Shown: positions 1 through 8,950, counted from the stretch's first letter. The stretch: 56,115 bases of DNA from an uncultured Eubacteriales bacterium (GCA_934444895.1 CAKSDA010000001.1:1-56115), one strand, 5' to 3'. Made by a program: numbers and translations. The notes: generated by a model from the sequence alone, not told the origin.

Positions 1-502
1 AGGTTCTTCCGTATCCGAGCACCGCTGATTTTTCTGAAATTTTGCCTATCTCGCAGACGGCAGACAGCCCGGGAGTGGTGGTCATGGCTCCGCAAAATGC
101 TCCCAGCAGCTCGGAATATGAAATGTGTTTGTCCAATATAAAAATGATTTTCATTGCCAAAAAAGAGGCGGCAGACATAAAAGCGCCTGTAATAAATGCC
201 TTGAATTCGTCCGATTTTTTAAGATTAAAGGAATAGCCGGCCGTGACCCCTATGGCAGAAACAAAAAGCGAGGTGCCGAGGGGGGATAGTATGCTCATGA
301 GCGAATTTGTTTCAATAACGGTCTGTGGTTCAAAAAGTGATCCGCTCGCCGAAATAAAATATCCTGCCGCAACCGCCGTAATAAGAACTCCGGACAAATC
401 AAGCGAAACTTTAAAAATTTTTATTTTGCCTATTAAATAGCCTAAAGCTATTGTCAAAAAGGCAACCGACATAGGGGTAGATAAACTTTTAAGTATGGTC
501 AT
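1..502 (-). CDS. AspT/YidE-type membrane transporter, N-terminal part (runs off window start)
   Basis: Reading the minus strand from an ATG at 502 gives an open frame to base 1 with no stop, about 167 residues, so the gene is truncated by the window edge. The product is very hydrophobic, with several membrane segments. Near the end is a Gly-Ala-x-x-Thr-Thr-Pro-Gly-Leu motif, and earlier Leu-Phe-Val-x-Ala-Ile-Gly-x-x-Ala-Gly. Both resemble the duplicated membrane domain of the aspartate:alanine exchanger and YidE/YbjL family, which transports small organic acids or amino acids; the family assignment is my recognition from motifs. The ATG overlaps the stop of the upstream metallophosphoesterase gene by 4 bp (ATGA), so the two are translationally coupled. 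Substrate unknown. Confidence 0.7.
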   Translation of the reverse strand, partial: MTILKSLSTPMSVAFLTIALGYLIGKIKIFKVSLDLSGVLITAVAAGYFISASGSLFEPQTVIETNSLMSILSPLGTSLFVSAIGVTAGYSFNLKKSDEFKAFITGAFMSAASFLAMKIIFILDKHISYSELLGAFCGAMTTTPGLSAVCEIGKISEKSAVLGYGRT

Positions 503-1578
503 TGCTCTTTACCGAATAAATGCAAATTAAGAGGCCTTATTTCACGGTGCATCATTATTATTTTGTCAAGCTGCTTGTCTACATGGTAGTGCCCGCAATA
601 CCATACGGTATAATCAAGCCTTCTTTCGATTTTTTCAAGCCATTCCTCAGTTGAACGGTCAATGTCCGGAGTGAAGGTATTCTTTTGTTTAACTTTTTTA
701 ATATTAATACCTTTTTTTATACGGGCGTTTTGCGCGGTTGAAATAAACATTTCATTAGGCAGATACTTAAACGGACAGGTGTGGGTAAGCATTCCGTATA
801 TTGAAAAATTCTCCGCTTTAAGATTGGCTTCAGCTTTGGATTTTATGCTGATATTTGGCATCTCGTCATACCAAAAAGGCTTTCCCTCTTTAAGACAGCG
901 AAGCTTGTCAACACTGTGCGCTCCGCCTATTACCATGTATTTTTTGCCGTCAAAATTATAAACTTCACCGTCAACGGCGAAATAAATGCCGTCAAAAGCA
1001 GGTTCATAATACACCTTGCCGCCGCAAAAATTCTTTATTCCGTATGTTCCCACATTTTGAGGACGGTTTTCCTTGTTTCCGTGCAGGCAAAATAAAGTTA
1101 TGTTAAGTTTTGAAATTTCCCTTTTCAGTTCAATATCGCGGTAGTCTCCGTAATAGTTGAATCCGGCGTCGCCCAAAATAATCAGAACATCATTTTTCTT
1201 GGTTTTCATATCGGCGCAAAATTCTTTAATATCTTCAAAATTGCGGTGGCGGTCACCGGTTATATAATATTTCGGCGGAGTTCCGTCATTGAATTTGTAT
1301 CCGGTCTTTCGGCTTTTGCTTTCTCTTTTAAAATTAAGAAAAATAAGACTTTTAAGTTGGGCGGTTAACATTCCGAAAAGCGCCCCTGCAATAACACAAA
1401 AAGGGGTTACCGGTCTTAAAATGAGTAAAAACAGAGTTGCCCCTAACACCGCTCCGGGCAAAATTACTTTATTTATAGTTACTTTAGCATTTGCGGGAAA
1501 GTTGCGATTTCCGGCGCAAATACCAATAAATCCCATAACATTTAAAAGTGCGGCTGTAATTATAATTTCCGTCTGCAT
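499..1578 (-). CDS. Membrane-anchored metallophosphoesterase
   Basis: This is a protein of about 359 residues. Its first ~75 residues form two hydrophobic segments, weakly reminiscent of DUF1294-type small membrane proteins. A calcineurin-like metallophosphoesterase domain follows, with the metal-ligand motifs in order: Gly-Asp-x-His (GDRH), Gly-Asp (LGDAG), Gly-Asn (HGNKEN), a later His (LTHTCP) and Gly-His-x-His (CGHYH). The usual GNHE motif reads GNKE here, so one conserved His is Lys. A longer frame opens at a TTG (1617), but GGAGAG lies six bases before the ATG at 1578, which I therefore take as the start. The phosphoesterase substrate cannot be told. The gene ends inside the start of the AspT-like transporter gene, suggesting a two-gene operon. 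Confidence 0.75.
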   Translation of the reverse strand: MQTEIIITAALLNVMGFIGICAGNRNFPANAKVTINKVILPGAVLGATLFLLILRPVTPFCVIAGALFGMLTAQLKSLIFLNFKRESKSRKTGYKFNDGTPPKYYITGDRHRNFEDIKEFCADMKTKKNDVLIILGDAGFNYYGDYRDIELKREISKLNITLFCLHGNKENRPQNVGTYGIKNFCGGKVYYEPAFDGIYFAVDGEVYNFDGKKYMVIGGAHSVDKLRCLKEGKPFWYDEMPNISIKSKAEANLKAENFSIYGMLTHTCPFKYLPNEMFISTAQNARIKKGINIKKVKQKNTFTPDIDRSTEEWLEKIERRLDYTVWYCGHYHVDKQLDKIIMMHREIRPLNLHLFGKEQ

Positions 1579-1670
1579 TTTATTCTCTCCAGTTCTGCTT
1601 TTTATTTGTGCCGCCAAGTGTTCAAGGTAATGATTTTACTGTCATTGGCAACATCTTACAGACAAATTAT

Positions 1671-1711
1671 AAAAAATAACCCTGACAATAAGTGTCAGAG
1701 TTATTTTTTAT
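1671..1711 (-). terminator. Rho-independent terminator after the GtrA/GT2 operon
   Basis: On the minus strand AATAACTCTGACA pairs, with one mismatch, with TGTCAGGGTTATT around a five-base loop and is followed by a T-rich run. It lies downstream of the gtrA-like gene. The A-run on the other flank makes it potentially bidirectional. Confidence 0.75.
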
Positions 1712-1869
1712 TATGCAGATATTTTTATATGTGAGATTTAATCCCTGCTTGCCTAGGGATTAACTGCGGATAAACTGCGATTTTATCTGCCAAACCTATT
1801 TGTCTCTACCGATTGCAACAAAAGGCGGATGATTTTACAAACTGCAGAATATGAATAAATTTAAAATAT

Positions 1870-2286
1870 CTATTTTTCTGCCTTTTCTTCCTTTTTAAAA
1901 ACAAGAAACTTTTGACCGAAATAGTTGAGAACCACAAACAGACCCATTCCAACCAACATGGCTATGTTTTCGCATAGATTTTTCGAGAGGAAGGAAAAAA
2001 GCTTATACGAAACGGGTTTTGCAATACCGTATGCCAAAAGATAGCAAGCGCTTATATTTATTATAAACCGAACTACCTGAGACACCGATTTTGTTTTGTT
2101 TTCAAAGGTAAAGTATTTGTTTAAAAAGTAACTTAATATGCTTCCTACAATATAATTAGAGGCGCTTGATACCCAGTAATTTAAGTGAAGTATGTTATAC
2201 ATAAAAAACATAACGCCGGTTCCGACAAGGGTATTTAAAACTCCCACTAAAACAAAACGGAAGGTTGTTTTATCAATAATTTTCAT
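1870..2286 (-). CDS. GtrA-family membrane protein
   Basis: This 138-residue protein has four predicted membrane helices. Its start is typical of the GtrA family: Phe-x-x-Val-Gly-x-x-Asn-Thr-x-x-Gly, then a Tyr-x-x-Gly-x-x-x-Ser-Tyr-x-x-Asn-Lys-x-x-Thr-Phe stretch near residues 45-62. GtrA proteins are thought to flip or present undecaprenyl-phosphate-linked sugars for cell-surface glycosylation. The gene starts 2 bp after the GT2 glycosyltransferase stop, the usual GtrB-GtrA pairing, so the two probably act together in surface polysaccharide or teichoic acid decoration. Length is normal. The sugar is unknown. Confidence 0.88.
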   Translation of the reverse strand: MKIIDKTTFRFVLVGVLNTLVGTGVMFFMYNILHLNYWVSSASNYIVGSILSYFLNKYFTFENKTKSVSQVVRFIINISACYLLAYGIAKPVSYKLFSFLSKNLCENIAMLVGMGLFVVLNYFGQKFLVFKKEEKAEK

Positions 2287-2288
2287 CT

Positions 2289-3293
2289 TTATTTTTCGCT
2301 TTCCCCTTTGTCATTATTGCCGACATTATCATCACTTTTGCCATCAAATCCTATAAGATCGGAAATTATAAAGGACGGACGCCTTTTGGTCTCAAGATAT
2401 ATCTTGCCGACATATTCACCTATAATTCCGATAGAAGTAAGCAGAAGCCCGCCTATTGCCCATACCGAACACATAAGACTTGCCCAGCCTGTGGCAGTTC
2501 TGCCGCAAATCCACCTGATAACGGAATATAACAAAACCAGCATGCTTACGGCAAATATAAAAATTCCAAGACGGGTTACCATTCTTATAGGTTCAACACT
2601 AAGCGAGGTAACGCCGTCTATAGCAAATGACAGCATTTTTTTAAGGGGATATTTGCTTTCGCCTGCAAACCTCTCGGCTCTTTCATAATATACACAGGTG
2701 CTTTTGTATCCCACCATCGGAACAATTCCGCGCAGGAAAAGATTTACTTCGCTGAACTTTTCAAGGCCGAACAGAGCCCTTTTGCTCATAAGTCTGTAAT
2801 CGGCATGGTTGTAAATAATATTTGCACCCAAAAACTTTAAAAGCTTATAAAACGCTTCTGCCGTTGTCTTTTTAAAAAATGTGTCGGTTTTTCTTTTGTT
2901 GCGAACTCCGTAAACAACATCAAAGCCTTCACTGAACTTTTTGATCATTTCGTCCATTGCGTTAATGTCATCCTGAAGATCCGCGTCCATTGATATTACC
3001 GCGTCGGCATAATCTTTAGATGTCATAAGTCCTGCAAGCAGGGCATTTTGATGCCCGCGGTTTCGGCTTAAATTTATGCCGGCAAACCACGGGTTCTCTT
3101 TTTGAAGCTTTGTAATTATGTCCCAGGTTGCGTCTTTGGAACCGTCGTTAACCAAAACAATTCGGCTTTTGTCGGATATCATTCCGCCCGCCGAAAGATC
3201 ATTATACTTTTTTATAAGCCGCGAAGAGGTCTCAGGCAAAACTTCCTCTTCATTGTAGCAGGGTATAACGGTATATATTATAGGCTTTTCCAT
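2289..3293 (-). CDS. GT2 glycosyltransferase, GtrB/DPM1-like, membrane-bound
   Basis: This 334-residue protein has an N-terminal GT-A catalytic domain: Val-Ile-Pro-Cys-Tyr-Asn-Glu-Glu near residue 10, Asn-Asp-Gly-Ser-Lys-Asp near 50, and Asp-Ala-Asp-Leu-Gln-Asp (the DXD region) near 100. Two membrane helices follow (roughly 235-260 and 270-295). That architecture is typical of polyprenyl-phosphate sugar transferases such as GtrB and dolichol-phosphate-mannose-synthase-like enzymes, which charge undecaprenyl phosphate from a nucleotide sugar on the cytoplasmic face. It is immediately followed by the GtrA-like gene, its usual partner. The C-terminal tail is charged (Asp/Asn/Lys rich). The donor sugar cannot be read from the sequence. 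Confidence 0.88.
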   Translation of the reverse strand: MEKPIIYTVIPCYNEEEVLPETSSRLIKKYNDLSAGGMISDKSRIVLVNDGSKDATWDIITKLQKENPWFAGINLSRNRGHQNALLAGLMTSKDYADAVISMDADLQDDINAMDEMIKKFSEGFDVVYGVRNKRKTDTFFKKTTAEAFYKLLKFLGANIIYNHADYRLMSKRALFGLEKFSEVNLFLRGIVPMVGYKSTCVYYERAERFAGESKYPLKKMLSFAIDGVTSLSVEPIRMVTRLGIFIFAVSMLVLLYSVIRWICGRTATGWASLMCSVWAIGGLLLTSIGIIGEYVGKIYLETKRRPSFIISDLIGFDGKSDDNVGNNDKGESEK

Positions 3294-3556
3294 AAAAAAC
3301 TTCCTTTCGTTTATAACAAGCTCTCATTTATAACAAGTGCACGATAAGTGCACGGTTTTGCATTCAAAGGCGCATGAAATCAAAATAATTACTGACGCCA
3401 ATGATAAAAAGTATTGCAAAAACAGTATACTATTAATATCAATAAAAAGCAATTGAAAGGTTGTAATTTTATATGGAAAACGCGGAGAATGCAAACAGGA
3501 AAAACAAAAAAGGCAAACGATAAAAAACATGACAGGCAGAAATGCAAAGGAAAGAC

Positions 3557-6127
3557 CTATACTAAATAACATTGTAAAAGTATGCCGATAGCCCTTACAA
3601 AAAATGCGGCAATCCAGGCTATACCGCACTGAAACAAAGCAACCGTGAATGCCCACTTTAGGTTAAGTTCACGCTTTACCGTTGCAATGGCCGCAACACA
3701 GGGAGTGTAAAGCAGACAAAAGGTTAAAAGGGCAGCAGCGTCAGGCGGCGTTAAAGCAAAACGCAGCAAAGCCAAAGAAGGCATAAGCACAAAAAGCGTA
3801 GAAACGATACTTTCTTTGGCTATAACCCCCGTAATAAGTGCTGCTGAGATTTGCCATGTTCCGAATCCCAAAGGCTTAAATAAAACAGCCGGCAAGCCTG
3901 CCGCTTTTGCAAGAAGGCTGTTTTGCGGGTCGGCCGTTATTTTTAAATTTGAATCAAAGGTCTGTAAAAACCATACGCAAACGGCGGCTAAAAAAATCAC
4001 GGTAAAGGCACGCTGCAAAAAATCTTTAACCTTTTCCCATAAAAGAATAAAGGTATTTTTTATTCCCGGAATACGGTAGTTCGGAAGCTCCATAACAAAA
4101 GGAATGGGGGCCCCTTTAAAAATGTTGTTTTTGACTAAAAGCGCCGATATTATTCCTGCAGCAATTCCGCCGATATAAATAAGCATTATAGCCAAAATGC
4201 TTTTCCCGGGGAAAAATTCCTCACATAGAAAAAAATATACCGGCAGCTTTGCCGAGCAGCTTAAAAACGGCAGTAAAAAAACGGTCATTTTTCGGTCGCG
4301 CTCGCTGGGAATTGTCCTTACCGCCATTACGGCGGGCACAGTACAGCCGAAACCTATAAGCATCGGAACAAGGCTTATGCCTGAAAGCCCTATTTTGCGC
4401 ATGGGCTTATCCATAAAAAATGCCACTCTCGCTATGTATCCGCTGTCCTCAAGCATTGAAAGGAAGAAAAAAAGAATAACAACCGTAGGCAGAAATTCCA
4501 AAACGCTTCCTATCCCGGTTAGAATTCCGTCGGTTACAAGCGATTTCACTACCGTATTTACTGCGGCGGCCTCAAGAACAAAACCGGCAGTTTCAAAAAG
4601 ACGGTCCATGCCGATTTTAAGCAGATCTTTAAACCACGGTCCAATAACGCCGAATGTAAGCCAAAACACCGCTGACATAATCAGTAAAAATACCGGAATT
4701 GCGGTGTATTTTCCTGTAAGAATTTTGTCAATTTTTTCACTGCGCCGCCGCTCTTTGCTTATTTTGGGCTTAATAACAAATAACCTGCAAATTTCCCGTA
4801 TAAAGGAAAAGCGCAGCGAAGCAATGGCCACAGTGCGGTCGAGACCGCAGTCATTTTCCATTTTTGAAATTTTTTGTCTTGCAATATTGTCTGTTTTATC
4901 ATCAAGCCCCAGCCTGTCTATTATGTCATAATCATTTTCAATAAATTTTGAAGCGGCAAATCTTAATGGAATGTCGGCTGCTTTTGCATTATACTTAATA
5001 AGTCTTGCTATTTCATTAATGCAGTTTTGCACAGCATATAAATTTTCGTTTCTTATATGACTTTTTTTATAACTCTGACCACTATCTTTGTAATAATTTT
5101 CGCCATAATTTTGTTTTGCATTTCCACAGTAAATATTATCGTATTCATAATGAATTTTATCGTAAAATGTGCCCTGCGTGTTTAAAACCCGGTGTTTTGC
5201 AACAAAAACGGCACGGGAAACCAGCTCGTTAATACCTCTGTTTTCTGCTGCCGAAATCGGAATTACCGGTATGCCGAGGCATTTTTCCATTTTATCGGTT
5301 AAAATTGTGCCGTGGTTTTTTCTCACCTCGTCCATCATATTAAGGGCTAAAACCATGGGAACATCAAGCTCAATCAGCTGCAGTGTAAGATAGAGGTTGC
5401 GTTCAATGTTCGAAGCGTCTACGATGTTTATAATGCAACTTGGTTTTTCTTTAAGAATAAAGGATCTTGAAACAAGTTCTTCCTTGCTGTAAGGAGACAT
5501 TGAATAAATTCCCGGCAGATCGGTTATAAGGGTTCCGGGGCAGTTTATGATTTTTCCGTCCTTGCGTGAAACGGTAACGCCGGGGAAATTTCCTATATGT
5601 TGGTGAGAACCGGTGAGTCTGTTAAACAGTGTGGTTTTTCCGCAGTTCTGATTTCCGACCAGCGCAAATGTAAGGACATCATTTGAAGTCGAAACGGCGT
5701 TTTCATTTTTAATATAACGAAAGATGTTTTTATTTGATTCATACTTAAAACAGGGCGGTTCTGCCGCCGGTTCTTTTTTTGTTTTATTTGTACCGATTTC
5801 TACTTTGCTGATTTTTTCTCTATCGGTTTTTTCTCTGCCGATTTCACCTTTGCCGGTTTCACCTTCGCTTTTCACAGCCGTTTTATAAGACGAATAATCA
5901 AATGAGTTTTTTTGAACCTTAATTTTTTCGGCGTCCGCCAGCCTGAGTGTCAGGGTATACCCCCTTAAATAAAGCTCAATCGGATCCCCCATAGGGGCAT
6001 ATTTTACCACCTTAACCTTTGTTCCGGGGACCAGACCGAGATCAAGCAGTCTGCGGCTGAGACGGCGCTCCTTGTCAAGATCTGTAACAGTGGCGGTATT
6101 TCCCGGCTTGAGTTGATTAAGGGTCAT
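3557..6127 (-). CDS. feoB: Ferrous iron transporter, FeoA-FeoB fusion
   Basis: This 856-residue fusion begins with a FeoA SH3-like domain (about residues 1-71). Next is a charged linker made of imperfect pentapeptide repeats (about 85-120). The FeoB G domain follows, with P-loop GNQNCGKTT near 158-166, the T/G3 region (Asp-Leu-Pro-Gly-Ile-Tyr-Ser) and Asn-Met-Met-Asp (G4). The C-terminal membrane region has the Gly-Cys-Thr-Val-Pro-Ala gate-type motif. A Tyr/Asn/Lys-rich stretch (about 325-370) interrupts the end of the cytosolic part. It imports Fe(II) across the membrane, fitting an anaerobe. AAAGGA precedes the ATG. The gene stands alone: no separate feoA or feoC is adjacent, and I see no clear Fur box. 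FeoA-FeoB fusions are known in Clostridia and Bacteroidetes; the repeat linker is the odd part. Confidence 0.95.
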   Translation of the reverse strand: MTLNQLKPGNTATVTDLDKERRLSRRLLDLGLVPGTKVKVVKYAPMGDPIELYLRGYTLTLRLADAEKIKVQKNSFDYSSYKTAVKSEGETGKGEIGREKTDREKISKVEIGTNKTKKEPAAEPPCFKYESNKNIFRYIKNENAVSTSNDVLTFALVGNQNCGKTTLFNRLTGSHQHIGNFPGVTVSRKDGKIINCPGTLITDLPGIYSMSPYSKEELVSRSFILKEKPSCIINIVDASNIERNLYLTLQLIELDVPMVLALNMMDEVRKNHGTILTDKMEKCLGIPVIPISAAENRGINELVSRAVFVAKHRVLNTQGTFYDKIHYEYDNIYCGNAKQNYGENYYKDSGQSYKKSHIRNENLYAVQNCINEIARLIKYNAKAADIPLRFAASKFIENDYDIIDRLGLDDKTDNIARQKISKMENDCGLDRTVAIASLRFSFIREICRLFVIKPKISKERRRSEKIDKILTGKYTAIPVFLLIMSAVFWLTFGVIGPWFKDLLKIGMDRLFETAGFVLEAAAVNTVVKSLVTDGILTGIGSVLEFLPTVVILFFFLSMLEDSGYIARVAFFMDKPMRKIGLSGISLVPMLIGFGCTVPAVMAVRTIPSERDRKMTVFLLPFLSCSAKLPVYFFLCEEFFPGKSILAIMLIYIGGIAAGIISALLVKNNIFKGAPIPFVMELPNYRIPGIKNTFILLWEKVKDFLQRAFTVIFLAAVCVWFLQTFDSNLKITADPQNSLLAKAAGLPAVLFKPLGFGTWQISAALITGVIAKESIVSTLFVLMPSLALLRFALTPPDAAALLTFCLLYTPCVAAIATVKRELNLKWAFTVALFQCGIAWIAAFFVRAIGILLQCYLV
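5793..5867. repeat. Five imperfect 15-bp tandem repeats inside feoB
   Basis: Five consecutive 15-bp units (CCGATTTCTACTTTG, CTGATTTTTTCTCTA, TCGGTTTTTTCTCTG, CCGATTTCACCTTTG, CCGGTTTCACCTTCG) encode on the minus strand a pentapeptide repeat of the EIGxx/EKxxx type in the FeoA-FeoB linker. The period is a multiple of three, so copy number can change without a frameshift. Confidence 0.85.
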
Positions 6128-6387
6128 AGCAAATATCCTTTCATATATTTTTGGGGCAAAATGCAGGCAGTATTAATAAAACAGGAGATTATAACACAGC
6201 CAAATCACAAGCCTTGTTCAAAACGCGCATATAAAGCTGTCTGTGGACTTTTAACAGTGTGTATGCTATTATATATGTAAATACAGGGCGCAAAAATCAC
6301 ATATAAAGCGGAAAATATTATAAGGTACCGGCAATACGGTTTGGTATTATGCCGGTCTTAAAAACCAAAGGTTTAAGAGGTAAAAAC

Positions 6388-7614
6388 ATGTTGCCGATTA
6401 AAATAAAAGAGATACTTTTAAAACTTGAAAAGAGCGGATACGAAGCCTATGTTGTCGGCGGAGCGGTGAGAGATATTATTATGGGCAAGTCGCCTGATGA
6501 CTATGACATAACAACATCCGCAAGACCGACAGAGGTTAAAAGCGTTTTTCAAAACGAAAAAATTATAGACACAGGAATAAAACACGGAACAGTGACCCTT
6601 TTATATAAAGGACTCAGCGTTGAAATAACAACATATCGTACCGAAAAAGGATATACCGATTCAAGACACCCGGACAGGGTTGAGTTTACGGCATCTTTAA
6701 AAGAGGATCTGTCACGAAGGGATTTTACCGTTAACGCAATATGTCTCTCGTCTTTTGAGAAGATTATCGATCCTTTTGGCGGAATAAATGATATTAAGAA
6801 TAAAATTATTAAAACCGTAGGTGTTCCCTCTGAAAGATTTTCGGAAGATGCGCTTAGGATTTTCAGGGCGGTTCGTTTTGCGTCGGTGCTCGGATTTGAA
6901 ATTGAAAAGCAAACCGAACAGGCGGCAATGAAGCTTAAGGAATGTCAGGAAGCGGTTTCAAAGGAACGGATTTTTACGGAGTTTAAAAAAACCCTCTTCG
7001 GAAGTTTTGCACAGGAGGTCCTGGGCAGATATTATCCGATAGTTTTTGCTCCTATAGAGCCTTTAAAAAAGCTTCAAAGCGAGTATGAAAATATAAATTT
7101 CGGTGGAATTTCTCTTTGTCGCAAGGATATTGCCGAGCGGATTGTTTGCATGGTTTTGCTGCCTTTTTTAAATAAAGATTTAAAAAAGGCGGAATCTGCT
7201 GCGGAAATTTTAAAATATTTAAAGGCAGACAGAAAAACCGTGAACAAAGCCAAAAATTTGCAGGAGATTATTACTTGCAATCCTCCGGCAAAAAAGGATG
7301 ATATAAAATTTTTGCCGGCAAATTACAGCACGGACGATATAACAAGTTTAATTTATGTTATGAAAGCGCTTCACATAATTAATGAGAGTGAATTTGTTGA
7401 GTATACTTGTGCACTTAATGAAACAATATCCTCAGGCTGCTGCCATATAAGTGATTTGGCTGTGAACGGAAATGACCTTATTAAAATCGGATTTTGCGGC
7501 AGTGAAATAAAAAAGGTTCAAAATACGCTTTTAAAATATGTTATTACCGGTAAGACAAAAAACAAAAAAGATAAACTTATAAAGGCGGCGCTCGAAAGTA
7601 AAAACGAAATGTAG
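6388..7614 (+). CDS. cca: CCA-adding enzyme / tRNA nucleotidyltransferase (poly(A) polymerase family)
   Basis: This 408-residue class II nucleotidyltransferase adds or repairs the 3' CCA end of tRNAs. Visible motifs are Val-Gly-Gly-Ala-Val-Arg-Asp (residues ~19-25), the catalytic Asp-Asp-Tyr-Asp, Gly-x-x-His-Gly-Thr, Glu-x-x-x-Tyr-Arg-x-Glu, and Arg-Arg-Asp-Phe-Thr-Val-Asn-Ala. A Phe-Ser-Glu-Asp-Ala-Leu-Arg-x-x-Arg-Ala-Val-Arg-Phe-Ala motif marks the following helical domain. A frame opens 39 bases earlier (6349), but AGAGG sits seven bases before the ATG at 6388, which I take as the start. The product ends without an obvious HD phosphohydrolase domain. Monocistronic, closed by a strong hairpin. 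Confidence 0.95.
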   Translation: MLPIKIKEILLKLEKSGYEAYVVGGAVRDIIMGKSPDDYDITTSARPTEVKSVFQNEKIIDTGIKHGTVTLLYKGLSVEITTYRTEKGYTDSRHPDRVEFTASLKEDLSRRDFTVNAICLSSFEKIIDPFGGINDIKNKIIKTVGVPSERFSEDALRIFRAVRFASVLGFEIEKQTEQAAMKLKECQEAVSKERIFTEFKKTLFGSFAQEVLGRYYPIVFAPIEPLKKLQSEYENINFGGISLCRKDIAERIVCMVLLPFLNKDLKKAESAAEILKYLKADRKTVNKAKNLQEIITCNPPAKKDDIKFLPANYSTDDITSLIYVMKALHIINESEFVEYTCALNETISSGCCHISDLAVNGNDLIKIGFCGSEIKKVQNTLLKYVITGKTKNKKDKLIKAALESKNEM

Positions 7615-7652
7615 AAAAAATTTAAGATAAAACAGCAGAAAAAATAATGGAA

Positions 7653-7690
7653 AGGCGGCAGGCAAAACCGTATGGTTTTGCCTGCCGCCT
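7653..7690 (+). terminator. Perfect 17-bp hairpin between cca and apbE
   Basis: AGGCGGCAGGCAAAACC and its exact complement flank a four-base loop (GTAT), 38 bases after the cca stop. The following bases are only moderately T-rich. It sits between convergent genes and may terminate both. The left arm resembles sequences at 36421 and, more loosely, 43300, so it may also be a dispersed palindrome. Confidence 0.75.
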
Positions 7691-7801
7691 AAATTTGTTC
7701 CCTGACTTTTTGCAGGAGTTTATTTTTTATTTGTTTTCTAAATTCTTTTATTTTTCTTCCTAAATTCGTTGACCGAAAAATAATCGGCAGAATGTAATAG
7801 T

Positions 7802-8950
7802 TTACAAATCGGATTTAAAAAAGATATTCATGTTTTTGTCTGTATCAAGACCGGGAGAAAGACGAATTTCACCGTTTGCATCGATAAATACAGCTTCAAT
7901 CCCGTCGGTTTTTTTAACAAACTCCATGCCCTTTTCATATCCCATTAAAAACAAAAGGGTAGAAAGCGGATCGGCTTTTTCTGAATCTTTTGTAATGACC
8001 GTTACCGAGGTTATCCCATTTTGAACCGGCATGCCGGTTTTTGTGCTCAGAAGATGATGATATATTACACTGTCTTTCTCAATGTAACGCTGATATGTGC
8101 CGCTTGTTACAACCGAACAGTCCTCAGCCGAAAACGAAGCGATAAGCCCGTTTGAAAAGGGCTTTTGTATTCCTACCGAAAAGGGTCGGTTTTTGTTTTT
8201 TCCTATTACTGTAACATTTCCGCCCAGGTTGATTATAGCAGAACCGACATTCCTTTCAACAAGATAATCCCTTACACGGTCGGCAATATAGCCCTTGCCC
8301 AGAGAACCCAGGTCGATTTTACAGTTGTTTTTAAGTACAATATTGTTCCCTATTATTTCAACATTTTTGTAATTAACAAGCTTTGCCGCCCTTAAAAGCT
8401 CGGATTTTTCAGGCAACTCTTTGCTTTTAAAATCCCATAAGTCCGTAACCGGTTTTACCGTTATATCAAAAATCCCGTCGGAAAGTTTGCTGTAATACAG
8501 GCCTATTTCAATGGCTTTTTTTAAGTCCTCGTTTACATTTTCAGCATGCCCTGACAGGTTAAGAGCGTAAAGCTCAGAGTCTTTATTTTTGCAGTCCAGA
8601 GTTCTGCTGAGTGAGTTGCAAAGCGAGACCGCACCGTCAAGGTGTTCTCTGCCGTTTCCAAAAATCGATATACTGCAAAAGGTGTCCGCCGCAAAAAAGT
8701 TTCGTACAGATTCATTTTTGCAGCCGCAAAGAAAAGAAATCGCAAGCACCGCCGAAAGAAAAATATAAACAACTTTTAAAGCAAAAAAACGGTTAACTTT
8801 TGAAAGGAAAACACCGGCTCTTGGAAGAAAAGAACCTGCTTTTGAAAGGAAAATACGGTTAATTTTTTTAAGCTTTGAAAGGAAGCTCGAAGATTTTAAA
8901 AAAGGGCGGTTGACATTTGAAAAAAAGCAGATGCTTTTTGCCTTATTCAT
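7802..8950 (-). CDS. apbE: FAD:protein FMN transferase (ApbE), lipoprotein
   Basis: This 382-residue ApbE-family enzyme covalently attaches FMN from FAD to Thr/Ser of extracytoplasmic flavoproteins such as Rnf/Nqr subunits. Motifs: Lys-Ile-Asp-Leu-Gly-Ser-Leu-Gly-Lys-Gly-Tyr near the middle, Ile-Asn-Leu-Gly-Gly-Asn, and His-His-Leu-Leu-Ser-Thr-Lys-Thr-Gly towards the C-terminus. A hydrophobic segment ending Phe-Leu-Cys-Gly-Cys forms a lipobox near residue 80, unusually far from the start. The ~55 residues before it are basic and repetitive (Phe-Leu-Ser-Lys recurs), coming from 21-24 bp DNA repeats. No in-frame Met occurs between, so either this long N-region is translated or a TTG/GTG start is used. 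The start overlaps the lepA stop by 8 bp, implying coupling. No Rnf/Nqr genes lie nearby. Confidence 0.92.
   Translation of the reverse strand: MNKAKSICFFSNVNRPFLKSSSFLSKLKKINRIFLSKAGSFLPRAGVFLSKVNRFFALKVVYIFLSAVLAISFLCGCKNESVRNFFAADTFCSISIFGNGREHLDGAVSLCNSLSRTLDCKNKDSELYALNLSGHAENVNEDLKKAIEIGLYYSKLSDGIFDITVKPVTDLWDFKSKELPEKSELLRAAKLVNYKNVEIIGNNIVLKNNCKIDLGSLGKGYIADRVRDYLVERNVGSAIINLGGNVTVIGKNKNRPFSVGIQKPFSNGLIASFSAEDCSVVTSGTYQRYIEKDSVIYHHLLSTKTGMPVQNGITSVTVITKDSEKADPLSTLLFLMGYEKGMEFVKKTDGIEAVFIDANGEIRLSPGLDTDKNMNIFFKSDL
8773..8862. repeat. Imperfect 21-24 bp tandem repeats in the 5' end of apbE
   Basis: About four degenerate copies are visible, with CTTTTGAAAGGAAAA-like cores beginning at 8773, 8797, 8818 and 8839 (plus strand). 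They encode the repeated Phe-Leu-Ser-Lys-rich N-terminus of ApbE on the minus strand. The period is again a multiple of three. Confidence 0.7.

Noticed and set aside
42..440. Two short plus-strand frames at the window start
   Set aside because: The minus strand here encodes the truncated transporter continuing from 502, which has clear family motifs.
1730..1828. Small hairpins and GATTGCAAC motif after the GtrA gene as an RNA gene
   Set aside because: There are only short imperfect inverted repeats (AATCCC/GGGATT, GCGGATAAA) with no recognisable RNA family; left as repeat debris.
3470..3525. 16-codon plus-strand frame with a weak ribosome site
   Set aside because: It is too short, Lys/Asn-rich and without a partner copy, so it cannot be distinguished from chance.
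3324..3656. 110-codon minus-strand frame at the FeoB 3' end
   Set aside because: It overlaps the FeoB C-terminus in another frame; the intergenic part has no coding character.
4197..4931. 244-codon plus-strand open frame
   Set aside because: It lies wholly antisense to the well-supported FeoB gene, and its translation has no family features.
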